The notes beneath the pieces are model-generated. The model did no database searches and had not been told where the DNA came from. It worked only from the letters and a program-made list of their open reading frames with translations. The position numbers and the translations under genes were made by a program. Positions 31,972 to 40,108 of a stretch of DNA of 64,000 nt are shown piece after piece (within the stretch, counting starts at the first letter, position 1; each line of letters begins with the position of its first letter). The DNA comes from Peribacillus simplex (GTDB lineage: Bacteria; Bacillota; Bacilli; Bacillales; DSM-1321): the NCBI RefSeq assembly GCF_030123325.1, contig NZ_CP126106.1, forward strand, positions 1,082,001-1,146,000, given 5' to 3'.

Positions 31972-32295
31972 ATGATTCTCCTTTATAATGGTCGACCAGT
32001 CCATTATATTCTTTAATTCTTAAAAGTCTATTGTAAAGAATCATTTTTTTCAGTCAATGTTTATTTTTGGAAGTGAAGCAGTATAGGGGGGAATCCGGCG
32101 ATGCGAATGAATTATGGGAGAATTGGGTTGTACTGAATTTTCAAAAAAAGCGAACAAGAGGGACCATAATATGATGGCAAAAATATATTTTTTCCTTTAA
32201 AAGTTCCATGAGCAAGTATCAAAGTGCCGCCGAGAATTGGTAAAATCAATACGACACATCACTTTGAAGCTGAATGCAATCATATCCTGCAACCC
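31972..32295. other. Intergenic region without a convincing gene
   Basis: This stretch contains the MarR gene promoter region. No open frame with a ribosome-binding site was found. Confidence 0.5.
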
Positions 32296-32325
32296 AAAAA
32301 CCAGCCCCTAAAGTGGCTGGTTTTT
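32296..32325 (-). terminator. Terminator of the small hydrophilic gene
   Basis: AAAAACCAGCC and GGCTGGTTTTT form an 11-bp stem with an 8-base loop. Confidence 0.9.
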
Positions 32326-32327
32326 GG

Positions 32328-32531
32328 TTAAGCCCTCTCGCTGGTGGAGCGGTGTTTTGTTTCTTTTTTATTTCGTTCTTCTTGTCGTTCATATTTAATT
32401 TCATCAATTGGTAAATCATCAATGGGCATGACCACTTGATCACGCTCCAGCTGTTTTTCCTGATCTTTCTTGAATGCCTTGGATTTATCATTACGCTCCT
32501 CAATATACTTTTCTTTATCTTTATTATCCAA
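32328..32531 (-). CDS. Small highly charged hypothetical protein
   Basis: A 67-residue very polar protein, rich in Lys, Glu, Asp and Arg (DNKDKEKYIEERNDKSKAFK at the start) with a short hydrophobic patch VVMPIDDLPIDEI. The start is taken as the TTG seven bases after GGAGGGA; an adjacent upstream TTG and a longer frame are possible. It is followed directly by a terminator. No family recognised; likely disordered or helical. Confidence 0.6.
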   Translation of the reverse strand: MDNKDKEKYIEERNDKSKAFKKDQEKQLERDQVVMPIDDLPIDEIKYERQEERNKKETKHRSTSERA

Positions 32532-32659
32532 TGTCAATCCCTCCGTCTCTTTATATCTCTTTTTCCCCTTATTGCGAAAATAAAACGTATAAGCGAAATA
32601 TATGTGACCCCATTTCATAAATATAAGGAGAACAGGAAAGTGCAAGGAGGGTTTGTTCA

Positions 32660-33703
32660 GTGAATGTCACCGTCTTTTTCCGTTGGTTTTGGAGAGGTAT
32701 TCTCCTTTTATGCATATTAATCGTCATTCCCTATTCATGGGCTTTGATTTTAGCGTTGCTCACCGCCATTCTTTTGGATGGATTGGTACGCATGATTGGT
32801 GGAACGGCAAAGCTGCATCGGTTTTGGGCAGTATTGATTTCATTTGCTCTATATGTAGGCGGGCTTATGAGCATCACTTATTTTTCCTTTTCGGTATTAA
32901 TCAAGAAGGTCATTATCTATTCGGAAGAATTTCCTGGTTTCGTACGTGAAGTATATTTGACGGCTATATTGCCAGTCATTAGGCAATGGGAACGGTATTC
33001 CCAAACGTTGCCGCCAAATCTCATACAGTCCATAGAACAAACGATGGAAAAGGGAGTCAGGGCATTAGAGGGGTTCACAGAGGGCTTTGTTCAGGATATG
33101 GTTCAGTTCGTTACACTCATTCCCGGATTTTTCATTGATTTTTTAATTTATTTAATCGCTTTATTCTTATTTAGTCTTGAATTGCCTAAGTTAAGAAAAA
33201 AGGCGGTCCTTTATTTAAAGACATCCACCTATCAAAAGATTTCGCTAGTTTATCAAGATTTAAGTATGGCAGCCGTAGGCTTCATCAAGGCACAAATCCT
33301 TTTGAGTTTAATAACGTTCATCATGGCTTATGGAGGACTATGGTTATTAAATGTGAAGTATACGATTCCATTGGCACTGTTAATAGTAGTCGTGGACATT
33401 CTTCCTATCTTGGGGACGGGATCTGTACTGGTTCCTTGGGCAGTAATTGTTTGGGCTCAAGGAAACCATCATCTAGGTGTTGGCCTCATCATCCTATTCC
33501 TGGTCATTACCATCATAAGAAGGACCATCGAACCGAAAATCTATTCAGCAAATATGGGATTGAGCCCATTGGCATCGCTGGTCAGCCTTTATTTAGGGTT
33601 TAAAATGCTTGGTTTCATCGGGCTTTTCCTTGGACCTTCGATACTGATTGTTTATGATACGTTAAAGAGGGCAGGTGTCATCAAACCCAACTTCAAAATA
33701 TGA
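32660..33703 (+). CDS. AI-2E family (YtvI-like) membrane protein
   Basis: A 347-residue polytopic protein of the AI-2E/PerM family. Paired hydrophobic segments lie at the N-terminus, a long extramembrane part is in the middle, and the family signature appears at the end (VVDILPILGTGSVLVPWAVI and YSANMGLSPLASLVSLYLGFKMLGFIGLFLGP). It resembles the sporulation membrane protein YtvI. Members transport small molecules or ions, some of them signal or antiport systems. The start is GTG after GCAAGGAGGGTTTGTTCA. Confidence 0.87.
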   Translation: MNVTVFFRWFWRGILLLCILIVIPYSWALILALLTAILLDGLVRMIGGTAKLHRFWAVLISFALYVGGLMSITYFSFSVLIKKVIIYSEEFPGFVREVYLTAILPVIRQWERYSQTLPPNLIQSIEQTMEKGVRALEGFTEGFVQDMVQFVTLIPGFFIDFLIYLIALFLFSLELPKLRKKAVLYLKTSTYQKISLVYQDLSMAAVGFIKAQILLSLITFIMAYGGLWLLNVKYTIPLALLIVVVDILPILGTGSVLVPWAVIVWAQGNHHLGVGLIILFLVITIIRRTIEPKIYSANMGLSPLASLVSLYLGFKMLGFIGLFLGPSILIVYDTLKRAGVIKPNFKI

Positions 33704-33710
33704 AAGATTA

Positions 33711-33860
33711 TTAGATGTTTTTTGCCTGATTTCTTAAATTTGACATATCTTTTACAGCTTTCCCTTGACCGTTGCAATGATTGCAGTCCCGGGAAAAGAA
33801 TTGCAGATAGCGGGTTTTCCCTTTCCCTTTGCAGTGTTGGCAAATGGTTATGAGTTTCAT
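33711..33860 (-). CDS. Small protein with two DnaJ-type zinc motifs
   Basis: A 49-residue protein consisting of two CxxCxGxG motifs, CQHCKGKGK and CNHCNGQGK, spaced by about 16 residues, as in the zinc finger of DnaJ, then a short polar tail. The ATG follows GGAGTGAGGAATC. It converges on the AI-2E gene 8 bases away. It probably binds one zinc. Function unknown. Confidence 0.7.
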   Translation of the reverse strand: MKLITICQHCKGKGKTRYLQFFSRDCNHCNGQGKAVKDMSNLRNQAKNI

Positions 33861-34006
33861 GATTCCTCACTCCTTCAAAAAGTATCGCTTTTCTAACAGT
33901 ATGAAACAATTAAGGTAGAACTATACTTCATGTAATCATTCAATGTTAAATGAAGCAGGTTTTATATAATATGTTTTTATTTCACTTCATGTACCAGTTG
34001 GAAAAA

Positions 34007-34041
34007 AATAACCCCCGCTCCAATTAGGAACGGGGGTTATT
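34007..34041 (-). terminator. Terminator of the first CNNM/CBS gene
   Basis: AATAACCCCCG and CGGGGGTTATT form an 11-bp stem; T-rich sequence follows on the minus strand. Confidence 0.88.
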
Positions 34042-34042
34042 A

Positions 34043-35395
34043 TCATGAAACGATTTCAGTTTGTGATATTATCGGGAATTCTTTTACTTCGCTTACGACT
34101 TTTGCTTGTTTGTATATTTCAATATAACGAATATGGTGATCTTCCATTTCCTTTATCCTAAAGTTATAGGGACCATAAGTCAGGATATCACCTTGTTTGG
34201 CCTCGTAATTCTCGGTAAGGATCCATCCGCCCATCGTATCAATATCCTCATCATTGATATCCAATCCAAGTAAATCATTCACTTCACTGACTAATACCTT
34301 GGCATCGATGATGTAGTGATCCTCTTTTAATTTGCGGACATCCGGAACTTCATCCAGGTCGAACTCATCGCGGATATCGCCCACGATTTCTTCAAGGATA
34401 TCTTCAACGGTCACCAAACCTGACGTACCGCCGTATTCATCCATGAGGATAGCCATGTGGATGCGCTCCTTTTGCATTTTTAAAAGTAAATCGTGAATTG
34501 GAATACTGTCAATGACACGGATGATCGGACGAACATATCGTTGGATCGTTGATGCTGCCTGATTGTTCCTGTCTATCATTTCAGTGAATAGCTCTTTTAT
34601 ATTGACCATTCCGATAACATGGTCTTTATCTCCGTCAATGACAGGATATCGTGTAAAGTTCTCTTCCGCCATGACGGTGAAAAACTGTTGGATCGTATCA
34701 TCTTTGGATACCGTTGCAATTTCTGTACGTGGTACCATGATTTCTTTTGCAATCCGATCATCGAATTCAAAAATTTTATTCACATATTTAAACTCTGATT
34801 GGTTAATTTCGCCACTTTTGTAGCTTTCGGAAACAATGATACGAAGCTCTTCTTCTGTATGAGCCAAATCATGTTCGGAAACTGCTTTTAATCCTAGCAT
34901 TCTTGTAAGCGTCCTTGCAGAGCCATTCAGTACCCAGATGAATGGATACATGATTTTGTTAAAGGCAATTAAAGGTTTCGAAACCAATAAAGTTACTTGC
35001 TCCGCTTTTTGAATCGCCAATGTTTTCGGTGCCAATTCCCCGACAACGACATGTATGAACGTAATGAAAGAAAAGGCAATTGCAACCGAGAGTACATGTG
35101 AAGCCGACTCCGGAAGATTTAATTGATTTAAAAGTGGTCGCAAAATGTTTTCAACTGTCGGTTCCCCAAGGAATCCAAGCCCTAAAGCAGTAATGGTAAT
35201 TCCGAGCTGACATGTCGAAAGGTATTCATCCAGGTTGGAGATGACTTTCTTTGCTGAAAGAGCATTCGGCTTTCCCTCTTCAATTAATTGATCGACCCTC
35301 GTGCTTCTCACTTTAACAATCGCAAACTCCGTAGCTACAAAAAATGCTGTTAAAGCAATTAAAATGGCAATAAGAACCAAGTTTATTATGTCCAA
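34043..35395 (-). CDS. CNNM/CorC (HlyC) family transporter with CBS domains, copy 1
   Basis: A 450-residue protein: a DUF21/CNNM membrane domain (about 1-195; ALTAFFVATEFAIVKVRSTRVDQL at the start), two CBS domains (MVPRTEIATV..., then RERIHMAILMDEYGGTSGLVTVEDILEEIVG) and a C-terminal CorC_HlyC domain. Family members in bacilli export Mg2+ or are linked to Mg/Co homeostasis. The start is TTG. An AGGAGGTG ribosome-binding site lies 42 bases upstream with a hairpin between (see the leader entry); a second, weaker AAGGGAG lies 5 bases from TTG. A paralogue lies at 38496-39827. Confidence 0.93.
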   Translation of the reverse strand: MDIINLVLIAILIALTAFFVATEFAIVKVRSTRVDQLIEEGKPNALSAKKVISNLDEYLSTCQLGITITALGLGFLGEPTVENILRPLLNQLNLPESASHVLSVAIAFSFITFIHVVVGELAPKTLAIQKAEQVTLLVSKPLIAFNKIMYPFIWVLNGSARTLTRMLGLKAVSEHDLAHTEEELRIIVSESYKSGEINQSEFKYVNKIFEFDDRIAKEIMVPRTEIATVSKDDTIQQFFTVMAEENFTRYPVIDGDKDHVIGMVNIKELFTEMIDRNNQAASTIQRYVRPIIRVIDSIPIHDLLLKMQKERIHMAILMDEYGGTSGLVTVEDILEEIVGDIRDEFDLDEVPDVRKLKEDHYIIDAKVLVSEVNDLLGLDINDEDIDTMGGWILTENYEAKQGDILTYGPYNFRIKEMEDHHIRYIEIYKQAKVVSEVKEFPIISQTEIVS

Positions 35396-35400
35396 ATAGT

Positions 35401-35445
35401 CTCCCTTAACTCGCCTTCGAGACGAATAAGGAGTACACCTCCTAC
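35401..35445 (-). promoter_or_regulatory. Structured leader with hairpin-separated ribosome-binding site (CNNM copy 1)
   Basis: On the minus strand: AGGAGGTGTA, then a hairpin (CTCCTTA with TAAGGGAG, plus inner CTCG/CGAG), then ACTAT and the TTG start. With the hairpin folded, the ribosome-binding site lies about 7 bases from the start. A competing hairpin AGGAG-GTGTA-CTCCT would hide the site. The same design is found before the paralogue. Confidence 0.6.
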
Positions 35446-36010
35446 ATTTTTAAAATATACAAGTATATTTTTTTTGCCGTGCTGAATATTATCGGGAGTC
35501 ATTCAAAATGGCTGTGGTAATTGATGTCCAGCCGTTTGAACTCCCATTTCTTTAAGTGATGAAGAGAATAATAGTATATGCCGATTGCCGATGCGTAGAC
35601 GGGAAATAGAAGAATTTCTGTCTGAAGGAGTGCAGCCATTTTTCAATAGGATGCACATATCCATTACGCAAATCAGCGACCGCCTGTCAAAACGAACATT
35701 CTTTAATGCCCCATCAAATCACCTCAATCTAATTAATTTAAATACTTTCATTATAGAAAGAGTTAATCATTCAGTCAAATAGCTTCAGGCACCTTAAATC
35801 CGGTAAATTGCTTGTAAAGTATCAGTTTGAGCTAATAATTAGCTGTTTTTGACTGTTTTCTCTACTTTATTGTATAATATTATAGAATATTCAGAAAACT
35901 AATGGCGGTTTCATAAAAAATTGGTCAGTTTCATTATTTTTTCGCTGGTACATACATATTCTATAGAGTCCAAGACAAGTTTTAAATGCAGATTAAAGGG
36001 GGTGGCAGCC
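35446..36010. other. Intergenic region without a convincing gene
   Basis: A 565-base stretch between divergent genes. Open frames here (for example 35585-35782 plus, and one on the minus strand with a good GAGGTGATTTG site but an immediate stop) have no recognisable product. Confidence 0.45.
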
Positions 36011-36583
36011 ATGAAGATCATGGAAAGGATGGCAGCGATCATTGCCGGCAGCATGCTTGTAGGCGTGGGAATCAATTTTTTCCTGATACCTTATCATTTA
36101 TTGGATGGTGGCATGATAGGGATTGGGCTGATTTTTCATTACTATATAGGACTTCCGACAGGCCTGGGTGTGATTTTGAGCAGCATTCCATTATATATAT
36201 ATGCTTGGTACTTTGAAAAGAAATTATTCCTGAACAGCTTGCATGGCCTGCTTTTTTCCTCTTTATGCATCGATATTTTTTCCGACGCTGTCACCGGATG
36301 GAACCTTCCCATATATGTAAGTGCGATGATCGGGGGAGGTTTGATTGGATTAGGAATCGGCTTGATGCTTCGGTATGGGACATCAACAGGCGGAACGGAT
36401 ATGCTGGCACAGATCCTATCCAGGAAGAGCGGATTAAATGTAGGTTTGCTGATTTTTATCATTGATGGATGCGTACTTCTTTGCGGATTGAGCGTTGTGG
36501 GGACTTCAATCTTTTTATATTCATTTTTAACGATCATCGCGGTAGCCATGCTGACTTCAGTCACCGTGATGCGAACTATTTGA
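36011..36583 (+). CDS. YitT-family (DUF161) membrane protein, short form
   Basis: A 190-residue membrane protein with about five segments: AAIIAGSMLVGVGINFFLIPYHLLDGGMIGIG at the start and LMLRYGTSTGGTDMLAQILSRKSGLNVG in the second half, both typical of the YitT family. Many relatives are about 280 residues with a C-terminal DUF2179; this one stops after the membrane domain. The ATG at 36011 follows AAAGGGGGTGGCAGCC. Function unknown. Confidence 0.85.
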   Translation: MKIMERMAAIIAGSMLVGVGINFFLIPYHLLDGGMIGIGLIFHYYIGLPTGLGVILSSIPLYIYAWYFEKKLFLNSLHGLLFSSLCIDIFSDAVTGWNLPIYVSAMIGGGLIGLGIGLMLRYGTSTGGTDMLAQILSRKSGLNVGLLIFIIDGCVLLCGLSVVGTSIFLYSFLTIIAVAMLTSVTVMRTI

Positions 36584-36676
36584 TGTGAATCATGTATGAA
36601 AATCTGAAAAAAGGAAAGGATGGGCAATATGAAAAGGACAGATTTTTAGTCTAATAAATAGTAAAGGAAAGTTCAT

Positions 36677-37390
36677 ATGAAAAAACTCTATATGTTTACT
36701 GCGTTGTTAGTTATGCTGGCAGGGTGTCAAGAGTCTGAAATGCCAGAGGATAAGGAAGTGAACAGTGCTGTTCCGGAATCGATGGATGCATCAATTGTCA
36801 TTAAAGGGAAATTGGAGCCTGGAAAAGAAGTCATTCTTGAAACGACTGTGAAACAGGGAAGCCAATTGGTGAATGAAGCAGATGAGGTACTGTTTGAAGT
36901 GAGAAAGTCAGGGCAGGATAAACGGGAAATGCTTGAAGCAAAGAATACTGGAAGTGGCATGTATCAGGTGATGCATACTTTTGAAGAACAAGGCAAATAT
37001 ATTGTAGTCTCCCATGTAACGGCCAAAGGCCTTCATGCAATGCCTGAAAAAGAAGTTGTCGTTCCAGAACATGAAAGTGAAGGCGCTTCGGTTCATCCTA
37101 GTACGGATGTATCCATCGAGTTTCAAAGTAACCCTGTAAAGGCAGGAGACAGTTCGAACTTTGAAGCGACCGTTGAATTGAATGGGAAGCCACTGACAAA
37201 TGCAGATGTGAATTTCGAGGTGTGGAAGGAAGGCAGCGAAGAGAGCCATTTCACCAAAGCTGAAGAAGATGGAAATGGAACATATCTAAATAAGGTATCT
37301 TTCGAAGAATCCGGAACCTATAAGGTTCAGGTGCATGTTGAAAAAGACGAAGTGCATGAACACCAACTGCAAACCATTCAAGTCAATTGA
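36677..37390 (+). CDS. Lipoprotein with two YtkA-like domains
   Basis: A 237-residue lipoprotein. The signal peptide ends in VMLAGC, so Cys16 is lipidated. Two copies of a YtkA/FixH-like domain follow: about 35-130 (LEPGKEVILETTVKQ... MYQVMHTFEEQGKYIVVSHV) and about 140-235 (VKAGDSSNFEATVELNG... TYLNKVSFEESGTYKVQVHV). B. subtilis YtkA has a single such domain. The repeats share the order GxxV/FEATVxxxG and FEExGxYxVxxHV. It is attached to the outer face of the membrane; the role is unknown. Confidence 0.87.
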   Translation: MKKLYMFTALLVMLAGCQESEMPEDKEVNSAVPESMDASIVIKGKLEPGKEVILETTVKQGSQLVNEADEVLFEVRKSGQDKREMLEAKNTGSGMYQVMHTFEEQGKYIVVSHVTAKGLHAMPEKEVVVPEHESEGASVHPSTDVSIEFQSNPVKAGDSSNFEATVELNGKPLTNADVNFEVWKEGSEESHFTKAEEDGNGTYLNKVSFEESGTYKVQVHVEKDEVHEHQLQTIQVN

Positions 37391-37482
37391 TGGTTTTTTG
37401 GAGCGAATTGTTTAAACAGGTTTTATCCATTCGTTAAATGGGAAGTTAAAGGATAACGGTACAGCAGAAAGGGAGGGTAAGC

Positions 37483-37647
37483 ATGAACAATCAAATAATC
37501 AACAAGTATAAAGATCTCGGGATTCATATTGAAAAAACGAAATCACGCCAGGAGATTTTCACTAATGTTTCGCAAAATGATTCATCCTTACTCACCACAG
37601 CTGTTTTTTCTCAATTTTCCCAAAAACGGGAGCTAAAAGAATATTGA
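37483..37647 (+). CDS. Small hypothetical protein
   Basis: A 54-residue protein following a strong AAAGGGAGGGTAAGC site. Polar with Ser/Thr/Gln-rich centre (FTNVSQNDSSLLTTAVFSQF), no membrane segment. It ends just before a weak terminator. Not recognised. Confidence 0.55.
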   Translation: MNNQIINKYKDLGIHIEKTKSRQEIFTNVSQNDSSLLTTAVFSQFSQKRELKEY

Positions 37648-37654
37648 TGCAATG

Positions 37655-37686
37655 AGACCGGAGTACATATCAGCTGGTCTTTTTTT
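37655..37686 (+). terminator. Terminator
   Basis: AGACC and GGTCT arms (imperfect extension inside) are followed by TTTTTT. Confidence 0.6.
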
Positions 37687-37806
37687 GTGCATTCCTAAAT
37701 GGGATACAGATTGAAACTGAATATGAAAAACGAATAGAACGTTATGAGCTGAAATAGGATAGAAGGACAAACAATTTGAAATTAGCGGTAAGGGGAGTCC
37801 GATAGC

Positions 37807-38439
37807 ATGATATCACAGCTTATTATGACGATATTGAATTGGTTTGCGGAAATGGGATATATGGGGATTTTATTGGGGCTTATGGTTGAAATCATCCCGA
37901 GTGAGCTTGTTCTAGGGTACGGTGGTTATGTGGTCGGCCTGGGGAAAATGAATTTTTGGGGAGCTGTCCTTGCAGGTGTGGCGGGCGGGACGATGGCTCA
38001 ACTATTTCTCTATTGGGCAGGTTATTATGGAGGACGGCCCTTTCTCTTGAAGTATGGAAAATATATTTTAATAAAAGAAACCCATATTGTAAATGCTGAA
38101 GAGTGGTTTCAAAGGTATGGCGTAGGCGTGATTTTTACGGCTCGATTCATTCCAGTGGTTCGCCATGCCATTTCCATCCCTGCCGGAATTGCGAGGATGT
38201 CCGTATGGAAGTTTATATTTTATACGGTTGGGGCTGTCATTCCTTGGACCATATTGTTCCTGACCTTAGGAAGGGTTCTCGGCGAGAATTGGCAGCAAAT
38301 CCGGGAAATAACTGAACCTTATCTAATTCCGGCTACGGGTTTTTCCTTTATCTTTATCATGTTGTATATTTTTTGGAAAAAAAAGAGCACTCCCCCAATC
38401 GTAACGGTCAAAAAAATGGGACGGTTTCCCGATAAATGA
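37807..38439 (+). CDS. DedA-family membrane protein (second copy)
   Basis: A 210-residue DedA protein, paralogous to that at 5213: GLMVEIIPSELVLGYGGYVVG near the start, GRPFLLKYGKYILI, and the signature FTARFIPVVRHAISIPAGIARM. It keeps the Arg pair of the re-entrant loop. About five hydrophobic segments and a basic tail. Probably a lipid scramblase/flippase in the membrane. The ATG at 37807 follows AAGGGGAGTCCGATAGC. Confidence 0.9.
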   Translation: MISQLIMTILNWFAEMGYMGILLGLMVEIIPSELVLGYGGYVVGLGKMNFWGAVLAGVAGGTMAQLFLYWAGYYGGRPFLLKYGKYILIKETHIVNAEEWFQRYGVGVIFTARFIPVVRHAISIPAGIARMSVWKFIFYTVGAVIPWTILFLTLGRVLGENWQQIREITEPYLIPATGFSFIFIMLYIFWKKKSTPPIVTVKKMGRFPDK

Positions 38440-38448
38440 ACAAATCGA

Positions 38449-38490
38449 AAAAACAGCCACGTAAAAACACTATTTACGTGGCTGTTTTTT
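38449..38490. terminator. Terminator between dedA copy 2 and CNNM copy 2
   Basis: AAAACAGCCACGTAAA and TTTACGTGGCTGTTTT form a long near-perfect stem; usable by both strands. Confidence 0.92.
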
Positions 38491-38495
38491 AATCA

Positions 38496-39827
38496 TTATC
38501 CTTGAGGAAGGTCTTCTTCCAGAGGAAGCTGTACGACCTTTTTTGTGACCTCAATAGAACGAATGGCGTGATCTTCCATTTCAATCACTTTAAAGCAGAA
38601 TCCGTCTTTTTCCATGATGTCCCCTACCTTCACATCATAATTTTCAGTAAGGACCCATCCACCTATAGTATCGACATCATCTTCTTCTAAGTGAATGCCA
38701 AGTAGATCATTCACTTCCTTTACAAGAAGTTTAGAGTCTAAAATATAATGTCCCTCTTTAATTTTCCTGATCGAGGCAACTTCATCGATATCGAATTCAT
38801 CACGAATTTCCCCAACGATTTCCTCGAGGATATCCTCGACTGTGACAAGTCCGGAAGTTCCGCCGTATTCATCCATCAAAATGGCCATATGAATGCGTTC
38901 TTTTTGCATTTTTAACAGCAAATCGTGAATTGGTATATTTTCCATCACCCGAATGATCGGACGAGCGTAATTTTCAATCGCTTTGATATGGATTTCCCGG
39001 TTCTTAATAAGATCCGAGAAAACTTCCTTTAAGTTCACTAAGCCGATGACATGGTCTTTATCACCTTCGACAACAGGATATCGAGTGTATTTTTCCAATT
39101 TGGCCACATCGACGAATTCCTGTACCGTTTCATCTTTGGATATGGTCATGATTTCTGTCCTTGGAACCATGATTTCTTTGGCAACCCGATCATCGAACTC
39201 AAAGATGTTATTTACATATTTAAATTCCGACTGGTTAATTTCTCCGCTTTTATAGCTATCTGATAGGATGAAACGTAATTCTTCTTCCGTATGGGCTATT
39301 TCGCTTTCGGATGCTGGTTTAAAGCCAAATAATCCGACAACGAATCGGGAAGAATGATTCAATGCCCAAATGAAGGGAAAGGCTATTTTATGGAAAAAAA
39401 TCAGCGGGCTGGCAATTGCCAAGGCCACTTGCTCAGCCTTTTGGATGGCAACCGTCTTTGGAGCCAATTCACCTACAACCACATTCAGGAACGTAATCAG
39501 GGAAAATGAAATAACGAATGTCAGAATGCTTGTGACTTCTTGAGGGATGTTCAATGCATTGAATAAAGGCCCAACCAATTTGAGGACGGTCGGTTGTCCT
39601 AGCCACCCCAATCCAAGGGCAGTTACGGTAATTCCAAGCTGTGTCGCGGATAGGTACTCATCAAGATCGGATGTAACCTTCTTTGCCGCTATGGCTTTTT
39701 TGTTTCCCTCTTCAATCAATTGATCGATCCGAGAGCTGCGAACCCTTATGATCGAAAATTCCGAAGCTACAAAAAAGGCCGTTAAAGCAATTAAAATAAT
39801 GACAAATAAAAAACTTAATATGTCCAA
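38496..39827 (-). CDS. CNNM/CorC (HlyC) family transporter with CBS domains, copy 2
   Basis: A 443-residue paralogue of the protein at 34043-35395, with the same domain order: membrane DUF21 domain, two CBS domains (MVPRTEIMTI and RIHMAILMDEYGGTSGLV) and a CorC_HlyC end. The two are clearly related over their full length. The start is TTG with no ribosome-binding sequence directly upstream; the only good one, GGGAGGTGAC, lies beyond a 48-base hairpin. The probable role is Mg2+ export or a related divalent cation function. Confidence 0.93.
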   Translation of the reverse strand: MDILSFLFVIILIALTAFFVASEFSIIRVRSSRIDQLIEEGNKKAIAAKKVTSDLDEYLSATQLGITVTALGLGWLGQPTVLKLVGPLFNALNIPQEVTSILTFVISFSLITFLNVVVGELAPKTVAIQKAEQVALAIASPLIFFHKIAFPFIWALNHSSRFVVGLFGFKPASESEIAHTEEELRFILSDSYKSGEINQSEFKYVNNIFEFDDRVAKEIMVPRTEIMTISKDETVQEFVDVAKLEKYTRYPVVEGDKDHVIGLVNLKEVFSDLIKNREIHIKAIENYARPIIRVMENIPIHDLLLKMQKERIHMAILMDEYGGTSGLVTVEDILEEIVGEIRDEFDIDEVASIRKIKEGHYILDSKLLVKEVNDLLGIHLEEDDVDTIGGWVLTENYDVKVGDIMEKDGFCFKVIEMEDHAIRSIEVTKKVVQLPLEEDLPQG

Positions 39828-39833
39828 TTAGTG

Positions 39834-39892
39834 TGGGACTTAATTGAATCGCCATATGTTGAGAACGATTTAATTATCCCAGTCACCTCCCA
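39834..39892 (-). promoter_or_regulatory. Structured leader with hairpin-separated ribosome-binding site (CNNM copy 2)
   Basis: On the minus strand: GGGAGGTGAC, then a hairpin in which TGGGATAATTAAATCG pairs with CGATTCAATTA and TCCCA (16 bp, one 2-base bulge, one mismatch), then CACTAA and the TTG start. Folding removes 48 bases of linear distance, leaving about 8 bases between GGAGGTG and TTG. Confidence 0.7.
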
Positions 39893-40108
39893 AAACCAAT
39901 AATGAATGAAATGATATTAGTATATAAAATGTTAGATGAAAAATAAGTCTCGTCTATCTCGTATGAAAATTTCTCTGGTTTTAATTTTCAATCTATAGGA
40001 TCATTCACCTCGATTAGTAGTGGAACCTACCTATTAGTATAAGTAACTGGACGTCAATCAGTCAAAAATTTCACACTAAAAACCTAAGGAAAAAAGGATA
40101 TTTATCCA
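39893..40108. other. Intergenic region without a convincing gene
   Basis: Contains the promoter region of CNNM copy 2 and the 3' flank of the kinase gene. No recognisable element. Confidence 0.45.

Noticed and set aside
35585..35782. 65-codon plus-strand ORF in the region between the CNNM and YitT-like genes
   Set aside because: No ribosome-binding site and no family resemblance.
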